From assembly GCA_021628825.1 (NCBI GenBank), contig JAJXRY010000002.1, positions 248,001 through 312,000 of the forward strand: a stretch of DNA of 64,000 bases, read 5' to 3'. The notes under the pieces are model-generated. The model was given only the letters and a program-made list of their open reading frames with translations, did no database searches and was not told the DNA's origin. This DNA comes from Lachnospiraceae bacterium (GTDB lineage Bacteria > Bacillota > Clostridia > Lachnospirales > Lachnospiraceae). The position numbers were made by a program, and so were the translations under genes. Of this stretch, positions 1 through 8,985 are shown in pieces. Position 1 is the first letter of the stretch; every line of letters starts with the position of its first letter.

Positions 1-354
1 CAGGACAAAAACGATCAGAGTGATCAGCATACAGCCATTCAAAAACCTTCCTTTTCCTGTAATTTCAAGGACACAAAAAAGAAATCCATAAATCGCTATG
101 GGAATAATAAACAGACCAAGCATGGAAAACTGATACCAGAACGCTTCCCCGGGACTGATTTGCAGACGCATCAATACAGATCCAACGGTCCAACACAAAA
201 GTGCAATTAAGGTTACCCTCAGATAATATACTACTCTTTCATTTCTGGGAATACTGATAAAGCAGGACAATAAGAATAAATAACATGCAAAAGTTCCCAC
301 AGAAATGACCATATAAAAATTTCCATCCATAAACAGGCTCATTAAGTCTTTCAT
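1..354 (-). CDS. Partial membrane protein, 7TM sensor (histidine-kinase N-terminal) type
   Basis: The reading frame is open from an ATG at 354 to the window edge, so only the first 118 residues are present. It shows at least three hydrophobic helices, with a basic loop (IPRNERVVYY) between the first two. The pattern of a Trp/Phe-rich helix followed by a Pro-containing helix resembles the 7TM sensor module at the N-terminus of some histidine kinases and diguanylate cyclases. The output domain lies outside the window, so the function is not determined. It follows the glycosyltransferase remnant by about 25 nt on the same strand and is probably co-transcribed with it. Confidence 0.6.
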   Translation of the reverse strand, partial: MKDLMSLFMDGNFYMVISVGTFACYLFLLSCFISIPRNERVVYYLRVTLIALLCWTVGSVLMRLQISPGEAFWYQFSMLGLFIIPIAIYGFLFCVLEITGKGRFLNGCMLITLIVFVL

Positions 355-379
355 AATCTAAATTTCCTGCCTTTGTAAT

Positions 380-897
380 TTATCCATGCACATAATCCTC
401 AATCGCATGAATAGCTTCTTCGATTCCGTTCTCCTGACGGATCTGTCCGGAAAGCTCTGCTGCCCGTTTTTCATACTTTCCACTCGCAAGATCAAGCAAT
501 GCTTCCTTTAACTGATCCTTTGTACAAAGCTTCTTTCTTATATATAATGGTTCCGGTCCAAGTCCCAGTTCGTGTACTGTTCTTCCATAATACCACTGAT
601 CCAGCGCCAATGGAATAATTAAGGTCGGACAACCTGCCCAGATGCCGATACCGTTTGTCGTACAGCCGCCATGATGAACCACCGCCTTTACCCGCGGGAA
701 TATGTAGCTATAAGGAATCTTATCTACGAAGTGCAGCTTCTCTGTATTTTTCTTCTCCGGTATCTGGAATGCCTGAACAACCGCTTTGATTCCGGTTTCC
801 TTCAATGCCTCTATGGTCCGCACCTGTAATTCTGCCAGTTCCCTCGACTCTGCCTTGCCAAATGCAACAAAAATGGGCTTTTTCTCCCTCTGTTAAA
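380..897 (-). pseudogene. C-terminal half of a GT1/GT28-type glycosyltransferase
   Basis: Only the nucleotide-sugar-binding half of a UDP-glycosyltransferase is present. Visible signatures are the domain-opening motif KPIFVAFGK and, near the middle, HHGGCTTNGIGIWAGCPTLI followed by PLALDQWYYG, the donor-binding signature of the sterol/macrolide glucosyltransferase type. The N-terminal acceptor-binding half is missing. The reading frame runs back into the acyltransferase through homopolymers near 876-907. Removing one A and one T there gives a single open frame through both proteins. The piece could be the remnant left by a deletion, part of a true fusion, or an assembly collapse. Enzymatic activity is unlikely without the missing half. 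Confidence 0.65.
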
Positions 898-2160
898 AAA
901 ATTTGTTTTTATTTTATAAAGCTCCTCCGTAGCAAGTCTTGTTTTTGCTACAAGATTCTCCCCGTTCTTCGGAAAACAATAGTACTGCACCTGTGCATCA
1001 CCAATGCTGATCATATCTCCGATTTCATACCAGTAAAAATCCGAATAAAGACTGTAAGAAACCTGTGGCGGCTGCTTATAATGCAGCTTTCCGTCACACC
1101 CTGTCAGGTCAAACCCATCCGATGTATGCAGAAGTCGCCCCTCTCCTACTTTATATACACATTTCGTATCTACCAGCATATAGATATCCACTTCAATATC
1201 TAACTTATAGCTTCCATCTTCAAGTTCTTTTTTGACACATTCCCTTTCCCAGCGATACCAGTCCGGAATATGCGTAAAGCGTGTTTCTCCCCTGTGTGCT
1301 TTCAGTTCACCGGTCTCTGACAGCTCATAACTGCTCTGACACTGCAGACAGATAATTTTCGTGCCCTTTCCTTCCATCCTGCCCTCCGACTGGCAATGGG
1401 GACAGCGGTAAAGCACTCTCTGTAAGCCATCCGCACGAAACGGTTCTTTCACGATAATTCCCTGTTCCTGCTGTTCCCTGAAGTAATCAAATGAAAAGGC
1501 CTGCCTTAAGATCTCATTGATTTCTTCTACCGACTTCTGTGCAATCTCCTCCGGGGAAAGCAGATAATCCATTTTTGCGGATACCCTGGTGCGGCGTAAC
1601 TGCAGCCCATTGTACAGCGGATCACGCAAAAAAGCCCCATTGGTTCTTATCATAACAACCGGAGCTTTCAATAACTTAATACATTTTCCAAGACTATGAG
1701 GAAGCGGCGTCTGTGTTCCATCAAAGCTATAGCTTGCCTCGGGATACATCAGGACAGAAGCATGTAACTTCTGAATTGCATACCGCATATCCTTAATGAG
1801 AGTAATGTCATTGATAAACTTTTTCGCAGGGATACAACCCAGAAGCCGCATCAGAGACTTCTTTCCAACGAATCCGTCCAACGTGCAGACAATATGATAC
1901 TCCCTGTCGGCAAGCAGTGTTGCAGCAATCTTTAAATCAATGAAGCTCGAATGATTCATCAGTACAAGACAGGGCTCCTGATCCCCTAATTGTTCCATCC
2001 CTGTCTTTTCATAAGAAAAGTGGATTGCCTTTAAGTCAAAATAAGAAATTGCCTTCAAAAGCTTCCGCATGATCCCAGACTGCCTCATGGGATTCTCATG
2101 CTTCTCTCTCGGCAATGCCATTACTTCTTCGTAACTCTTTTCCTTTGTTCTGATTTTCAT
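898..2160 (-). CDS. 1-acyl-sn-glycerol-3-phosphate acyltransferase (PlsC type) with zinc ribbon
   Basis: A membrane-associated acyltransferase that would transfer an acyl chain to a lysophosphatidate-like acceptor. The catalytic HX4D motif is visible as NHSSFID near residue 85, and the acceptor-site motif as YPEASYSFDG near residue 140. After the acyltransferase core come a four-Cys zinc-ribbon-like segment (CPHC...CLQC, near residue 250) and a C-terminal extension of about 150 residues, longer than housekeeping PlsC. The ATG at 2160 opens the frame. The C-terminus runs into glycosyltransferase sequence, so its true end is unclear. Its neighbours (glycosyltransferase, BAAT hydrolase, ATC-hydrolase family) suggest a specialised lipid pathway; this is inference. 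Confidence 0.75.
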
Positions 2161-2192
2161 ACTTCCCCTTCACATATGCCCATTGATATATC

Positions 2193-2810
2193 TTATTTTA
2201 TCCTTGTAACATAGAAATTACAACACTCATCTCCCTGTGCCAGTGTTTTAGTGCGGTGTAGCTGCCCACCCTCATTCCGATAGTTTCTCTCATCCATATT
2301 GCACAGACACGGAACAAACTCAAAACAGTTTTCCCGCTTGCCAAGCTTGCAGATACCGCATTCCGTATAGGTATTGTAAAATTCATCGACCCCCTTTTCA
2401 TAATGAAACTTCCAGTCCAGTTCATAGGTCGATGTCTGGCTTGCAATACTTTCTCTTACTTTCTGATCCTGTACCTTGTCTGTAAACAGGGTACACTTTT
2501 TATTTTTGTGTGCCTTGATCATAAATGGTGAATCAAAAACCGCCGTGACCATCTCATTCACAATAGCAGGATTGATTTTGTCCGGTTCTGCTTTATGTAA
2601 AGAAAAAACAAACGCCGCAATATACAAATTCATTTCCAGGGAACTGCCCCCGATATCCGGTGTCCTTAAAAGCATCGCCTTATATTCCTGTTTTACCTTC
2701 TTCTTATATTTCTTCATATCCATATCCGGACACAAAACGGAAAGCCTTGCCAATGCCGATTTAAAACATAACAGTTCTACTGCCTTTGCATAAATTCCAT
2801 ACTTTAACAT
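2193..2810 (-). CDS. L-2-amino-thiazoline-4-carboxylic acid hydrolase family protein (copy 1)
   Basis: The 205-residue frame is intact. The C-terminal half has the family signature CGICKLGKRENCFEFVPCLCN followed by MDERNY and RTKTLAQGDECCNF, with several conserved Cys. The founding enzyme opens a thiazoline ring in L-cysteine biosynthesis, but gut Firmicute members are uncharacterised and may do something else. It lies 32 nt upstream of the acyltransferase on the same strand and downstream of the BAAT hydrolase, so it is probably in that operon. A second, frame-broken copy lies at 4555-5178, on the other side of the regulator. Confidence 0.75.
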   Translation of the reverse strand: MLKYGIYAKAVELLCFKSALARLSVLCPDMDMKKYKKKVKQEYKAMLLRTPDIGGSSLEMNLYIAAFVFSLHKAEPDKINPAIVNEMVTAVFDSPFMIKAHKNKKCTLFTDKVQDQKVRESIASQTSTYELDWKFHYEKGVDEFYNTYTECGICKLGKRENCFEFVPCLCNMDERNYRNEGGQLHRTKTLAQGDECCNFYVTRIK

Positions 2811-2842
2811 TGCATCATCAGTCCTTTCTTTCCCTTATGCAA

Positions 2843-3770
2843 CTATTCTTCCCGCCACTCTTTTAATGCAGCAGATAATTTTCTGTCAATATCCTTTCTG
2901 GTTGCTTCGCATTCCTTCGGATAATCCTTTGCAGCTTTAAAAACAAACCGCAGCACAAATTTAAGTCCTACAGGCAATGCCTTACGAAGCAGGGATTCCG
3001 GCAGTACAAAATGCGTTCCATGCTCATATACAAGCGGCACATATTCGCAGGTGTGAGGATGCTCTTTTAAACGCTGATCCATACGACGGATATATTTTCC
3101 TGTTTCCCAGAAGGAATCATCCTCGGCTCCTACAAGAAACAGCTGCCCTCTGATATTCTCAACCTTGATCATTTCCTCTTCGGTATGTTCCCTTGCCTTT
3201 TCGGAATCAATAAACAGACAGGTACTGCGTTCAAAATCTCCGGAGCCTTTGGTCTCTTCCTGAATCTTCTGCCAGTATACCGGATGTTCATATACAAATG
3301 GCATGTAAGGAAGGGGCTTTCCCTGATAAGAAAGAGTGGAAGCGCCCGGAATCGGCCATTCCCCGCATCCATCCTTTCCCCTGTTCAAATCCCTGCCACA
3401 CAAAATCACTGGGAGTAAGTCCGAAAGTCAACGTAATATCCGGGAAAAGAGAAGCTGCAACAAGAGAATCCATGCCCGCAGTACTCATTCCCATAATTCC
3501 GATTTTCCGGTTTCCGTTGTTCTTCAGCCACTTAATCGCTGTTTCTATTCTTTCCATCGGATAATTTACATGACTGTAATTTTTCTTGCCCGGAGACATG
3601 CAAAGCGCATTTACCCCGTTTTTATGTAACCATTTAACACCACACTTTGCCATGTAATCATTCGGATCATCACCAAACAATCCAATAACTGCACAGTCGG
3701 AACCCTTTGGATTTTCGTAATACGTTCCATAGAAACCATCTTTTTCTGTTTCAAAAAATTGTTTTTTCAT
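2843..3770 (-). CDS. Alpha/beta hydrolase, acyl-CoA thioester hydrolase/BAAT C-terminal type
   Basis: An alpha/beta hydrolase of the bile-acid-CoA:amino-acid N-acyltransferase C-terminal family, which cleaves acyl thioesters or transfers the acyl group. The nucleophile elbow is GMSTAG (GxSxG) near residue 97. The likely triad partners are Asp in GAEDDSFW and His in EHGTHFVLP in the second half. It appears as two frames broken at 3372-3390, where the first ends after FGLTPSDFVWQGFEQGK and the second resumes at DGCGEWPIPG; together they give about 309 residues. The ATG at 3770 is the first start. Being next to an acyltransferase, it may supply or edit acyl groups. Confidence 0.75.
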
Positions 3771-3825
3771 GTCTTTTCCTCCAGCATCACTTTCAAAAAT
3801 CTGTCAACAATAAAACCAATTTCAT

Positions 3826-3841
3826 GTTAGTATACACTAAC
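3826..3841. promoter_or_regulatory. Imperfect palindrome upstream of the BAAT-hydrolase operon
   Basis: The sequence GTTAGTATACACTAAC has perfect 6-bp arms (GTTAGT/ACTAAC). It lies 56 nt upstream of the BAAT-hydrolase start, between that gene and the XRE-AbrB regulator. It could be an operator for the adjacent regulator. This is inference from position and symmetry only. Confidence 0.35.
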
Positions 3842-3852
3842 TTCATTGTCAA

Positions 3853-4311
3853 CTATCTGCCGGTATCACACATAAAAAAAACATTAAATTTCTTTTTTTC
3901 TTCCCTTACCATATTTAACAGATCCATGAGACCTTTTTCTTTGATAATTGCAATTCCCTGTTCCTCATCTCCAAGGACGATGAGATTATCTCCCGGCTGG
4001 ATGTCGAAAATCTTTCTCGCCCGTGCCGGAATCACAATCTGTCCTTTATCACCGACTTTAACGGACCCAAACATATGCTTACCCTTAGGTGGAATCTTCA
4101 TTCCTTTGTTTTCAGCCGGATCATAATTTGCAAGATCATCCAACGAAACACCAAAAAAATCCGCAATCATTTTGGATTTATTAATGTCCGGAACCGACTC
4201 CCCTGTCTCATATTTTGACAGTGTCTGTCTACTGATACCGATCTTCTCTGCAAGCTGCTCCTGTGACATGTTATGTAGTTTCCGTAATGTAATCAGATTT
4301 TCCCGAAACAT
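3853..4311 (-). CDS. XRE-family regulator with C-terminal AbrB/SpoVT domain
   Basis: Residues 1-65 form a Cro/cI-type helix-turn-helix (MSQEQLAEKIGISRQTLSKYE). Residues 80-125 form a swapped-hairpin AbrB-like DNA-binding domain (VGDKGQIVIPARARKIFDI, then GDNLIVLGDEEQG). Combining both DNA-binding folds in one 152-residue protein is a known Clostridia architecture. The start at 4311 has an AGAGGAAAG ribosome-binding site. The last few residues after REEKKKFNVFF may be frame-shifted. Its position at the head of the BAAT/ATC/PlsC group suggests it is the local regulator. Confidence 0.8.
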   Translation of the reverse strand: MFRENLITLRKLHNMSQEQLAEKIGISRQTLSKYETGESVPDINKSKMIADFFGVSLDDLANYDPAENKGMKIPPKGKHMFGSVKVGDKGQIVIPARARKIFDIQPGDNLIVLGDEEQGIAIIKEKGLMDLLNMVREEKKKFNVFFMCDTGR

Positions 4312-4392
4312 GGTCTTTCCTCTTATTTCCTGTGCTATTTCGATAATCTTCTATTATTTTAAATAAGTATATCACATTTTTTTCGTTATCCC

Positions 4393-4423
4393 TTGACACA
4401 AAAAAATATACCATTACTATAAT
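4393..4423 (+). promoter_or_regulatory. Sigma-A-type promoter, plus strand
   Basis: A perfect -35 (TTGACA, 4393-4398) and a perfect -10 (TATAAT, 4418-4423) are separated by 19 nt. The spacer includes a run of seven A that may be one base too long. No plus-strand gene follows, so the promoter would drive a short RNA or antisense transcript. Confidence 0.6.
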
Positions 4424-4450
4424 AACTAGCAAATGCTCGGAGGGTGAGTT

Positions 4451-4515
4451 GTTCGGAGAAACAGCAGCCGGATAAGAGGCAGACTGAAATGTCTGTTTCT
4501 TGTCATTATCCGAAC
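4451..4515 (+). ncRNA. Candidate short structured RNA with two alternative pairings
   Basis: The region lies 28-92 nt downstream of the consensus promoter. CGGATAA (4469-4475) pairs with TTATCCG (4506-4512), enclosing an inner CAGAC/GTCTG hairpin. GTTCGGA (4451-4457) could instead pair with TCCGAAC (4509-4515). The two pairings share TCCG and exclude each other, as in a switch. There is no T-run after the stem and no recognised RNA family. Confidence 0.3.
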
Positions 4516-4554
4516 CTATGCGTTGTCATTTTGTAATTGATATCTTTCTGAATT

Positions 4555-5178
4555 CTATTTTCCAGCGTCTTGTCTGCTATATCGGAAATCGCAGTATGGT
4601 GCACCCTCCGCGATTGTTCTTGTTCTTACTAATTTCATATTCATAATGTCTGCAAGCACATAATCCATACGGCACAAATAAGGTGCCAGCTCCGGACACC
4701 CTTCATCCTGACACAACTTGCACGCACCACATTCGTGATAGTCATATCCCAGATCATATTCTCCATTTCCCGGCAGAATGTCAACGACCCAGTCATTTTC
4801 GTATTTATGCTCATGGCTGTCTGCAGACCATTGTAACCTTCCCGGCATCTTCTTCGGATCTAAATATTGATCGACATCTCCTATCACTTTGTGGAACAGC
4901 TTCGATGCACACAGACCATCCCGGAATATTTCATAATTCTCCTCTGCTGATTTTTCCAGTACCCCGGTTCATTGCAATAAAATAACTTGTCATGATGTAT
5001 GAGCTGAGAAGTCTGGATTTTCCAATATCTTTTGCCCTCTTAACAATCTCCTCATACGCTTTATCAATTTTTTCTTAGGAATGTCCTTTGAAAAACCCTC
5101 TTTTCTTCAACTCCGCTTTTATCGCACTATGATAAAAAAATGATAGATCATTTTTTACATTCATCGTATTTTTTTCAT
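4555..5178 (-). CDS. L-2-amino-thiazoline-4-carboxylic acid hydrolase family protein (copy 2)
   Basis: A paralogue of the protein at 2193-2810. The clean frame (from about 4887) contains YHECGACKLCQDEGCPELAP and then RTRTIAEGAPYCDFRYS, the same Cys-rich signature. The N-terminal half is recovered by correcting runs near 4960, 5080 and 5145-5175 and includes KAYEEIVKRAKDIGKSRLLS. The ATG at 5178 has an AAAGGAG ribosome-binding site, which supports this start. The reconstructed length is about 205 residues, matching copy 1. It is upstream of the XRE-AbrB gene on the same strand. Confidence 0.65.
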
Positions 5179-5212
5179 GTTCTTTGCTCCTTTGATAGTT
5201 CATTTTTCAAAC

Positions 5213-5399
5213 TTATATAAAAGCATCATACGGTGCTTTATCATCAAATGGCTTCTTTCTGCTAAATTCTGCAGATTCATCAATATGTGCAAATATATTT
5301 TCTGAGTATTTTCTGATACCACTATGTCCTGTACAAACATATTCTGGCTGAATTTCAACAATCCGTTCCTTTAATTTCAACAATGATTTTTTTGTTCAT
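5213..5399 (-). pseudogene. C-terminal fragment of an MBL-fold metallohydrolase
   Basis: With a correction near 5365-5395 the frame reads ERIVEIQPEYVCTGHSG, then FAHIDESAEFSRKKPFDD, then APYDAFI and a stop. The CTGHSG step and downstream segment match the C-terminal end of metallo-beta-lactamase-fold hydrolases. The zinc-binding HxHxDH core and the rest of the protein are absent, so this is a remnant. It lies just 3' of the tRNA-Arg and its terminator, a common scar site. Confidence 0.5.
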
Positions 5400-5423
5400 A
5401 TTATTATATCAACGAGGCGTGCC

Positions 5424-5475
5424 GACGTCTACGAATTCATAGGCCTTTAGCCTAGCCTATTTCATCGCAGGCGTC
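5424..5475. repeat. Imperfect 21-bp stem-loop near tRNA-Arg
   Basis: Two 21-nt arms starting GACG (5424) and ending CGTC (5475) pair with a few mismatches around a short loop. The inner part is ATAGGC/GCCTAT. It lies between the MBL fragment and the bidirectional terminator. No T-run follows on either side. Confidence 0.5.
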
Positions 5476-5482
5476 GCCTTAT

Positions 5483-5547
5483 AAAAAAAGAGATAATGTG
5501 TCTTGGTCTGCGAGTAAACTCGCACAATTCACATTACCTCTTTTTTT
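5483..5547. terminator. Bidirectional intrinsic terminator
   Basis: A7 at 5483-5489 is followed by GAGATAATGTG, an inner TGCGAG/CTCGCA hairpin, then CACATTACCTC and T7 (5541-5547). It can terminate transcripts on either strand and sits 3' of the minus-strand tRNA-Arg. Confidence 0.75.
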
Positions 5548-5570
5548 GCACGTCTCGTGCCAATTCGAAT

Positions 5571-5641
5571 GTTCCCTGCGGGAATCGAACCCACAACTAC
5601 AGCTTAGGAGGCTATTGTTATATCCATTTAACTAAGAGAAC
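5571..5641 (-). tRNA. tRNA-Arg (anticodon CCU)
   Basis: On the minus strand the 71-nt sequence folds fully. The acceptor stem is GTTCTCT/AGGGAAC with G-U pairs, and there is a D-arm. The anticodon stem ATAGC/GCTGT has loop CTCCTAA, giving anticodon CCU. The T-arm is GTGGG-TTCGATT-CCCGC. No CCA is encoded. It reads the rare AGG codon. A terminator and a remnant of an unrelated gene follow its 3' end. Confidence 0.93.
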
Positions 5642-5647
5642 GAAAAC

Positions 5648-6540
5648 CTACGGAAAATTGATGTAACCCTGCATCCAGATCGTTCCTTTGAAACGACGTC
5701 CAACAGCAGGTTCACCAAACAAATCCGCTCTGTTAATACAAACATCAAATTGTAAATCATTACAACTCAATATCATAACACAAATTTCTTCATCTGTAAG
5801 CGTATTTTTTTACAAAATTATAATCAATTATTTCTCCAAGGACAGAATACTGGTCGCATTCTACTCCATATGGCATAAAAATAAGTATCTACCAGTGTGA
5901 AAACGTCTTCCTTATGAATCCGCTTGGAAATAGCAGAATAGGTATCCATGTCATCCAGAGTGAGATTTTCAATGGCTTCCTCATCTCCGTTGCGCGCCGC
6001 ATTCAATAACTGGCTGCGGTCACGAAGCGTCTGCTGGTTACGAATCAGATCTTTCTCCGTTTTCTTTAACGGCATCATAATTGTACCGGACAAAGAAAGT
6101 GCAGAAAGAGTCAGTGTCGTTCCACGGATCGGCAGATTATTTGAATTCTTGGCCCTTACATAAGGAATCATATTCTGAAGATAAAAAATCAGTGAAACTC
6201 CAATACGGACATCATCGCAGACTCCGGCATAGGATTCTAAAGCAGCATGACGTTCTATAGACACATCTTCCTGCGTGGTAATATTATTTCCACGTAAAAA
6301 AATGGAAAAATAATATTCGTAAACAAATTTATCATCTTCGTCAAATTCACCGCATACCGTAACACCAATATTAGGGGCGAATTCTTTGCTGAATGATGCA
6401 AGCAGTGTTTCGTCACCGTTTGAAGTATATGCTCTTTCTTTTCCTTCTACAACTACATCCGTCAAAAGCTTCTGCAGCTCCTTCCGGTTCCAGACTTCGC
6501 TAAAACCGATTGCTCTCATATATTTATGCAAAGAATTCAC
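5648..6540 (-). CDS. DUF3881 family protein
   Basis: A Lachnospiraceae-typical protein of unknown function beginning MNSLHKYMRAIGFSEV, which matches the DUF3881 N-terminus. The clean frame covers about 227 residues. Correcting runs at about 5876 and 5808 extends it by about 70 residues, ending GRRFKGTIWMQGYINFP before a stop at 5648. The start at 6540 has a GGAGGTG ribosome-binding site. It lies directly upstream of tRNA-Arg and downstream of serS. No catalytic motif is recognised. Confidence 0.75.
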
Positions 6541-6647
6541 CTCCTTATCTGTCTCAATGTTTCATATCAATTATTCTGACATTCGTTTATCTGACAATAA
6601 TTAAGATCCATACACAGTTCAGTAAACTATGAGCATAATACACATAT

Positions 6648-7929
6648 TTACCGGATCTCTGTCATGCCACCCATATAAGGACGCAGCACCTCAGGAATAC
6701 GGATAGAACCGTCTGCCTGAAGATTATTCTCTAAGAATGCAATTAACATTCTCGGAGGAGCAACTACGGTATTATTTAAGGTATGTGCAAAGTACTTACC
6801 CTTTTCTCCATTAACACGGATCTTTAATCTTCTTGCCTGTGCATCTCCAAGGTTAGAGCAGCTTCCTACTTCGAAGTATTTCTTCTGTCTTGGAGACCAT
6901 GCTTCTACGTCACAAGACTTTACCTTCAGATCTGCCAGGTCACCGGAGCAGCACTCTATGGTTCTTACCGGAATATCCATGGACCGGAATAAGTCTACCG
7001 TATTCTGCCATAATTTGTCAAACCACATTGCAGAATCTTCCGGCTTACATACAACGATCATTTCCTGCTTTTCAAACTGGTGAATACGATAAACACCACG
7101 TTCCTCTAAGCCGTGAGCTCCTTTTTCCTTACGAAAGCAAGGGGAGTAACTGGTTAAAGTCTTCGGAAGCTCTGCTTCCGGTACAATCGTATCAATGAAT
7201 TTACCAATCATGGAATGCTCGGATGTTCCGATCAGGTATAAATCTTCTCCTTCGATCTTATACATCATGGCATCCATTTCTGCGAAACTCATAACGCCGG
7301 TAACTACATTGCTTCGGATCATAAAAGGAGGTACACAGTAGGTGAAACCTCTGTCAATCATAAAGTCTCTTGCATAAGCAAGTACTGCGGAATGAAGTCT
7401 TGCAATATCACCCATCAAATAGTAGAAACCGTTACCTGCAACCTTACGGGCACTGTCTAAATCAATACCGTTCAGTCTTTCCATAATATCGGTATGATAA
7501 GGAACCTCAAAATCAGGAACAACCGGTTCACCATATCTGGTAATTTCAACGTTTTCCGAATCATCTTTACCAATCGGAACACTGGGATCAATGATATTCG
7601 GAATGACCATCATTATCTTGGTGATCTTTTTCTTCCAGTTCCTTTTTCTTTCTCTTCCAGTTCAACAAGTCTCTTTGCACCTGCTGCAACCTCTGCCTTC
7701 TTCTGCTCTGCTTCTTCCTTCAGACCCTTTGCCATTAACGCACCGATTTCCTTGGAAATCTTGTTACGGTTTGCACGAAGATCATCGGCTTCCTGCTGAG
7801 TCTTACGGCTTTCTGCATCCAGCTCAATTACCTCGTCTACCATAGGCAGCTTGGAGTCCTGAAATTTCTTCCTGATATTTTCTTTAACTGCTTCAGGATT
7901 CTCCCTTAAAAAAATTTGATGTCGATCAT
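6648..7929 (-). CDS. serS: Seryl-tRNA synthetase
   Basis: A class II aminoacyl-tRNA synthetase that charges tRNA-Ser. The N-terminal coiled-coil arm (ELDAESRKTQQEADDLRANR and following) contacts the long variable arm of the tRNA. The catalytic core shows GTSEHSMIG, motif 2 (CFRKEKGAHGLEERGVYRIH) and the C-terminal motif 3 region (NTVVAPPRMLIAFLENN). Breaks at about 7610-7640 and 7843-7915 divide it into three frames. The ATG at 7929 with a GGAGGAAAT ribosome-binding site reconstructs the usual start MIDIKFLRENPEAV. About 427 residues, normal for the family. Confidence 0.93.
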
Positions 7930-8051
7930 TTCTATTTCCTCCTAATAATTATTCCAAAACTTTTTTTCAATAAATACGTTATTGATCTTAACTAAATCAA
8001 TAATATCATGATTTTTTTCAATTCAATCACGGGACGATCGGAAAAATTCTT

Positions 8052-8985
8052 TTATTTTTGTCGAACCACTTTCCCGGTTTGCCCATTCGTAAGAAGCACC
8101 GTACTTCCTGCCGGATAAACGGCTGTAAACTGAAGCAATGCATCTACAATCTCTTTCGGAAAACGGCTTCCCTTATAAATCTTCATATATTCAATTGCTT
8201 CATATACCTTAGTTCTCTTACATCCAATCCCACAGATCATTTCATCAAAAGGCATCACATACACCAACAATTGCTGCCTCGTATGGGATTTCTTTTGCCT
8301 TCAAAGGATATCCGCTTCCATCGATTCTTTCATGATGAAACAAAATGATACTTTTGCCCGTATCTGAAATCCAGTTTTCATTCTTGACTGCAGAATATCC
8401 ATAAACCGGATGCTTCATATACTCGGATAACTCTACCTTTGATAAAGAATCCAGATTTTGATTCTGATAAGATATCGTCATATAACGGAGTCCCAGGTCA
8501 TGCAGCAAAGAACCGACAGCAATGTCATGTACTCGTTCCTTGGCGAGATTTAATTTTAATGCAGTCAGAGTAGCCAGTGAACACAAATTAATGGAATGCT
8601 CATAAATATCCGAGCTTCGCTCCTTAATGTCATAGATTTGTTCGATGACATCGTCCTCTTCCAGTATCTTACTGATAATCCCGTCGGCCGTTCCTGATAG
8701 CTCAACCAGTTCCTGATTATTATTGTAGGTATGCTTTTCAATAATATTCCTTACCTGTCTCTTAAAGCCCTCTTCAATATCGGATTTCAAAAGGACTACT
8801 TCCTGAGTTTTTACCAGTTCTTCATCTTTAACAAAAACCTCCGTGATACCAAGATCACGAATTTTATCGATATATTCCGGACGAAGGACAAGCTCTTCTG
8901 ATAACAGGATCTTGTATTCTTTTGTTAAAATAGGTTTGGCTAATACTTCTCCACCCTTCAAATTATCGACTTTAACAATCTTCAA
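8052..8985 (-). CDS. HD-GYP domain protein (putative c-di-GMP phosphodiesterase)
   Basis: An N-terminal domain of about 110 residues precedes an HD-GYP domain. Its metal-binding HD is in GSLLHDLGLRY, its second His pair in HPVYGY and FHHE, and the extended motif is HHERIDGSGYPLKAKEIP. This places it with phosphodiesterases that degrade cyclic di-GMP. A break near 8255-8270 separates AAIVGVCDAF from DEMICGIGCKRTK. The start is TTG at 8985, directly after the DUF4446 stop. If the A-run at 8049-8055 is one base too long, the protein ends 8 residues later, at 8027. Confidence 0.85.

Noticed and set aside
805..1203. Plus-strand open frame inside the acyltransferase gene, and many similar antisense frames (for example 21856-22287, 56917-57954)
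   Set aside because: Each mirrors a well-supported gene on the other strand and has no family resemblance or ribosome-binding site.
4449..4540. A short plus-strand reading frame of about 30 codons after the 4393 promoter
   Set aside because: Its GTG start overlaps the G-rich stretch that would be the ribosome-binding site, and the composition is not protein-like. More likely non-coding.
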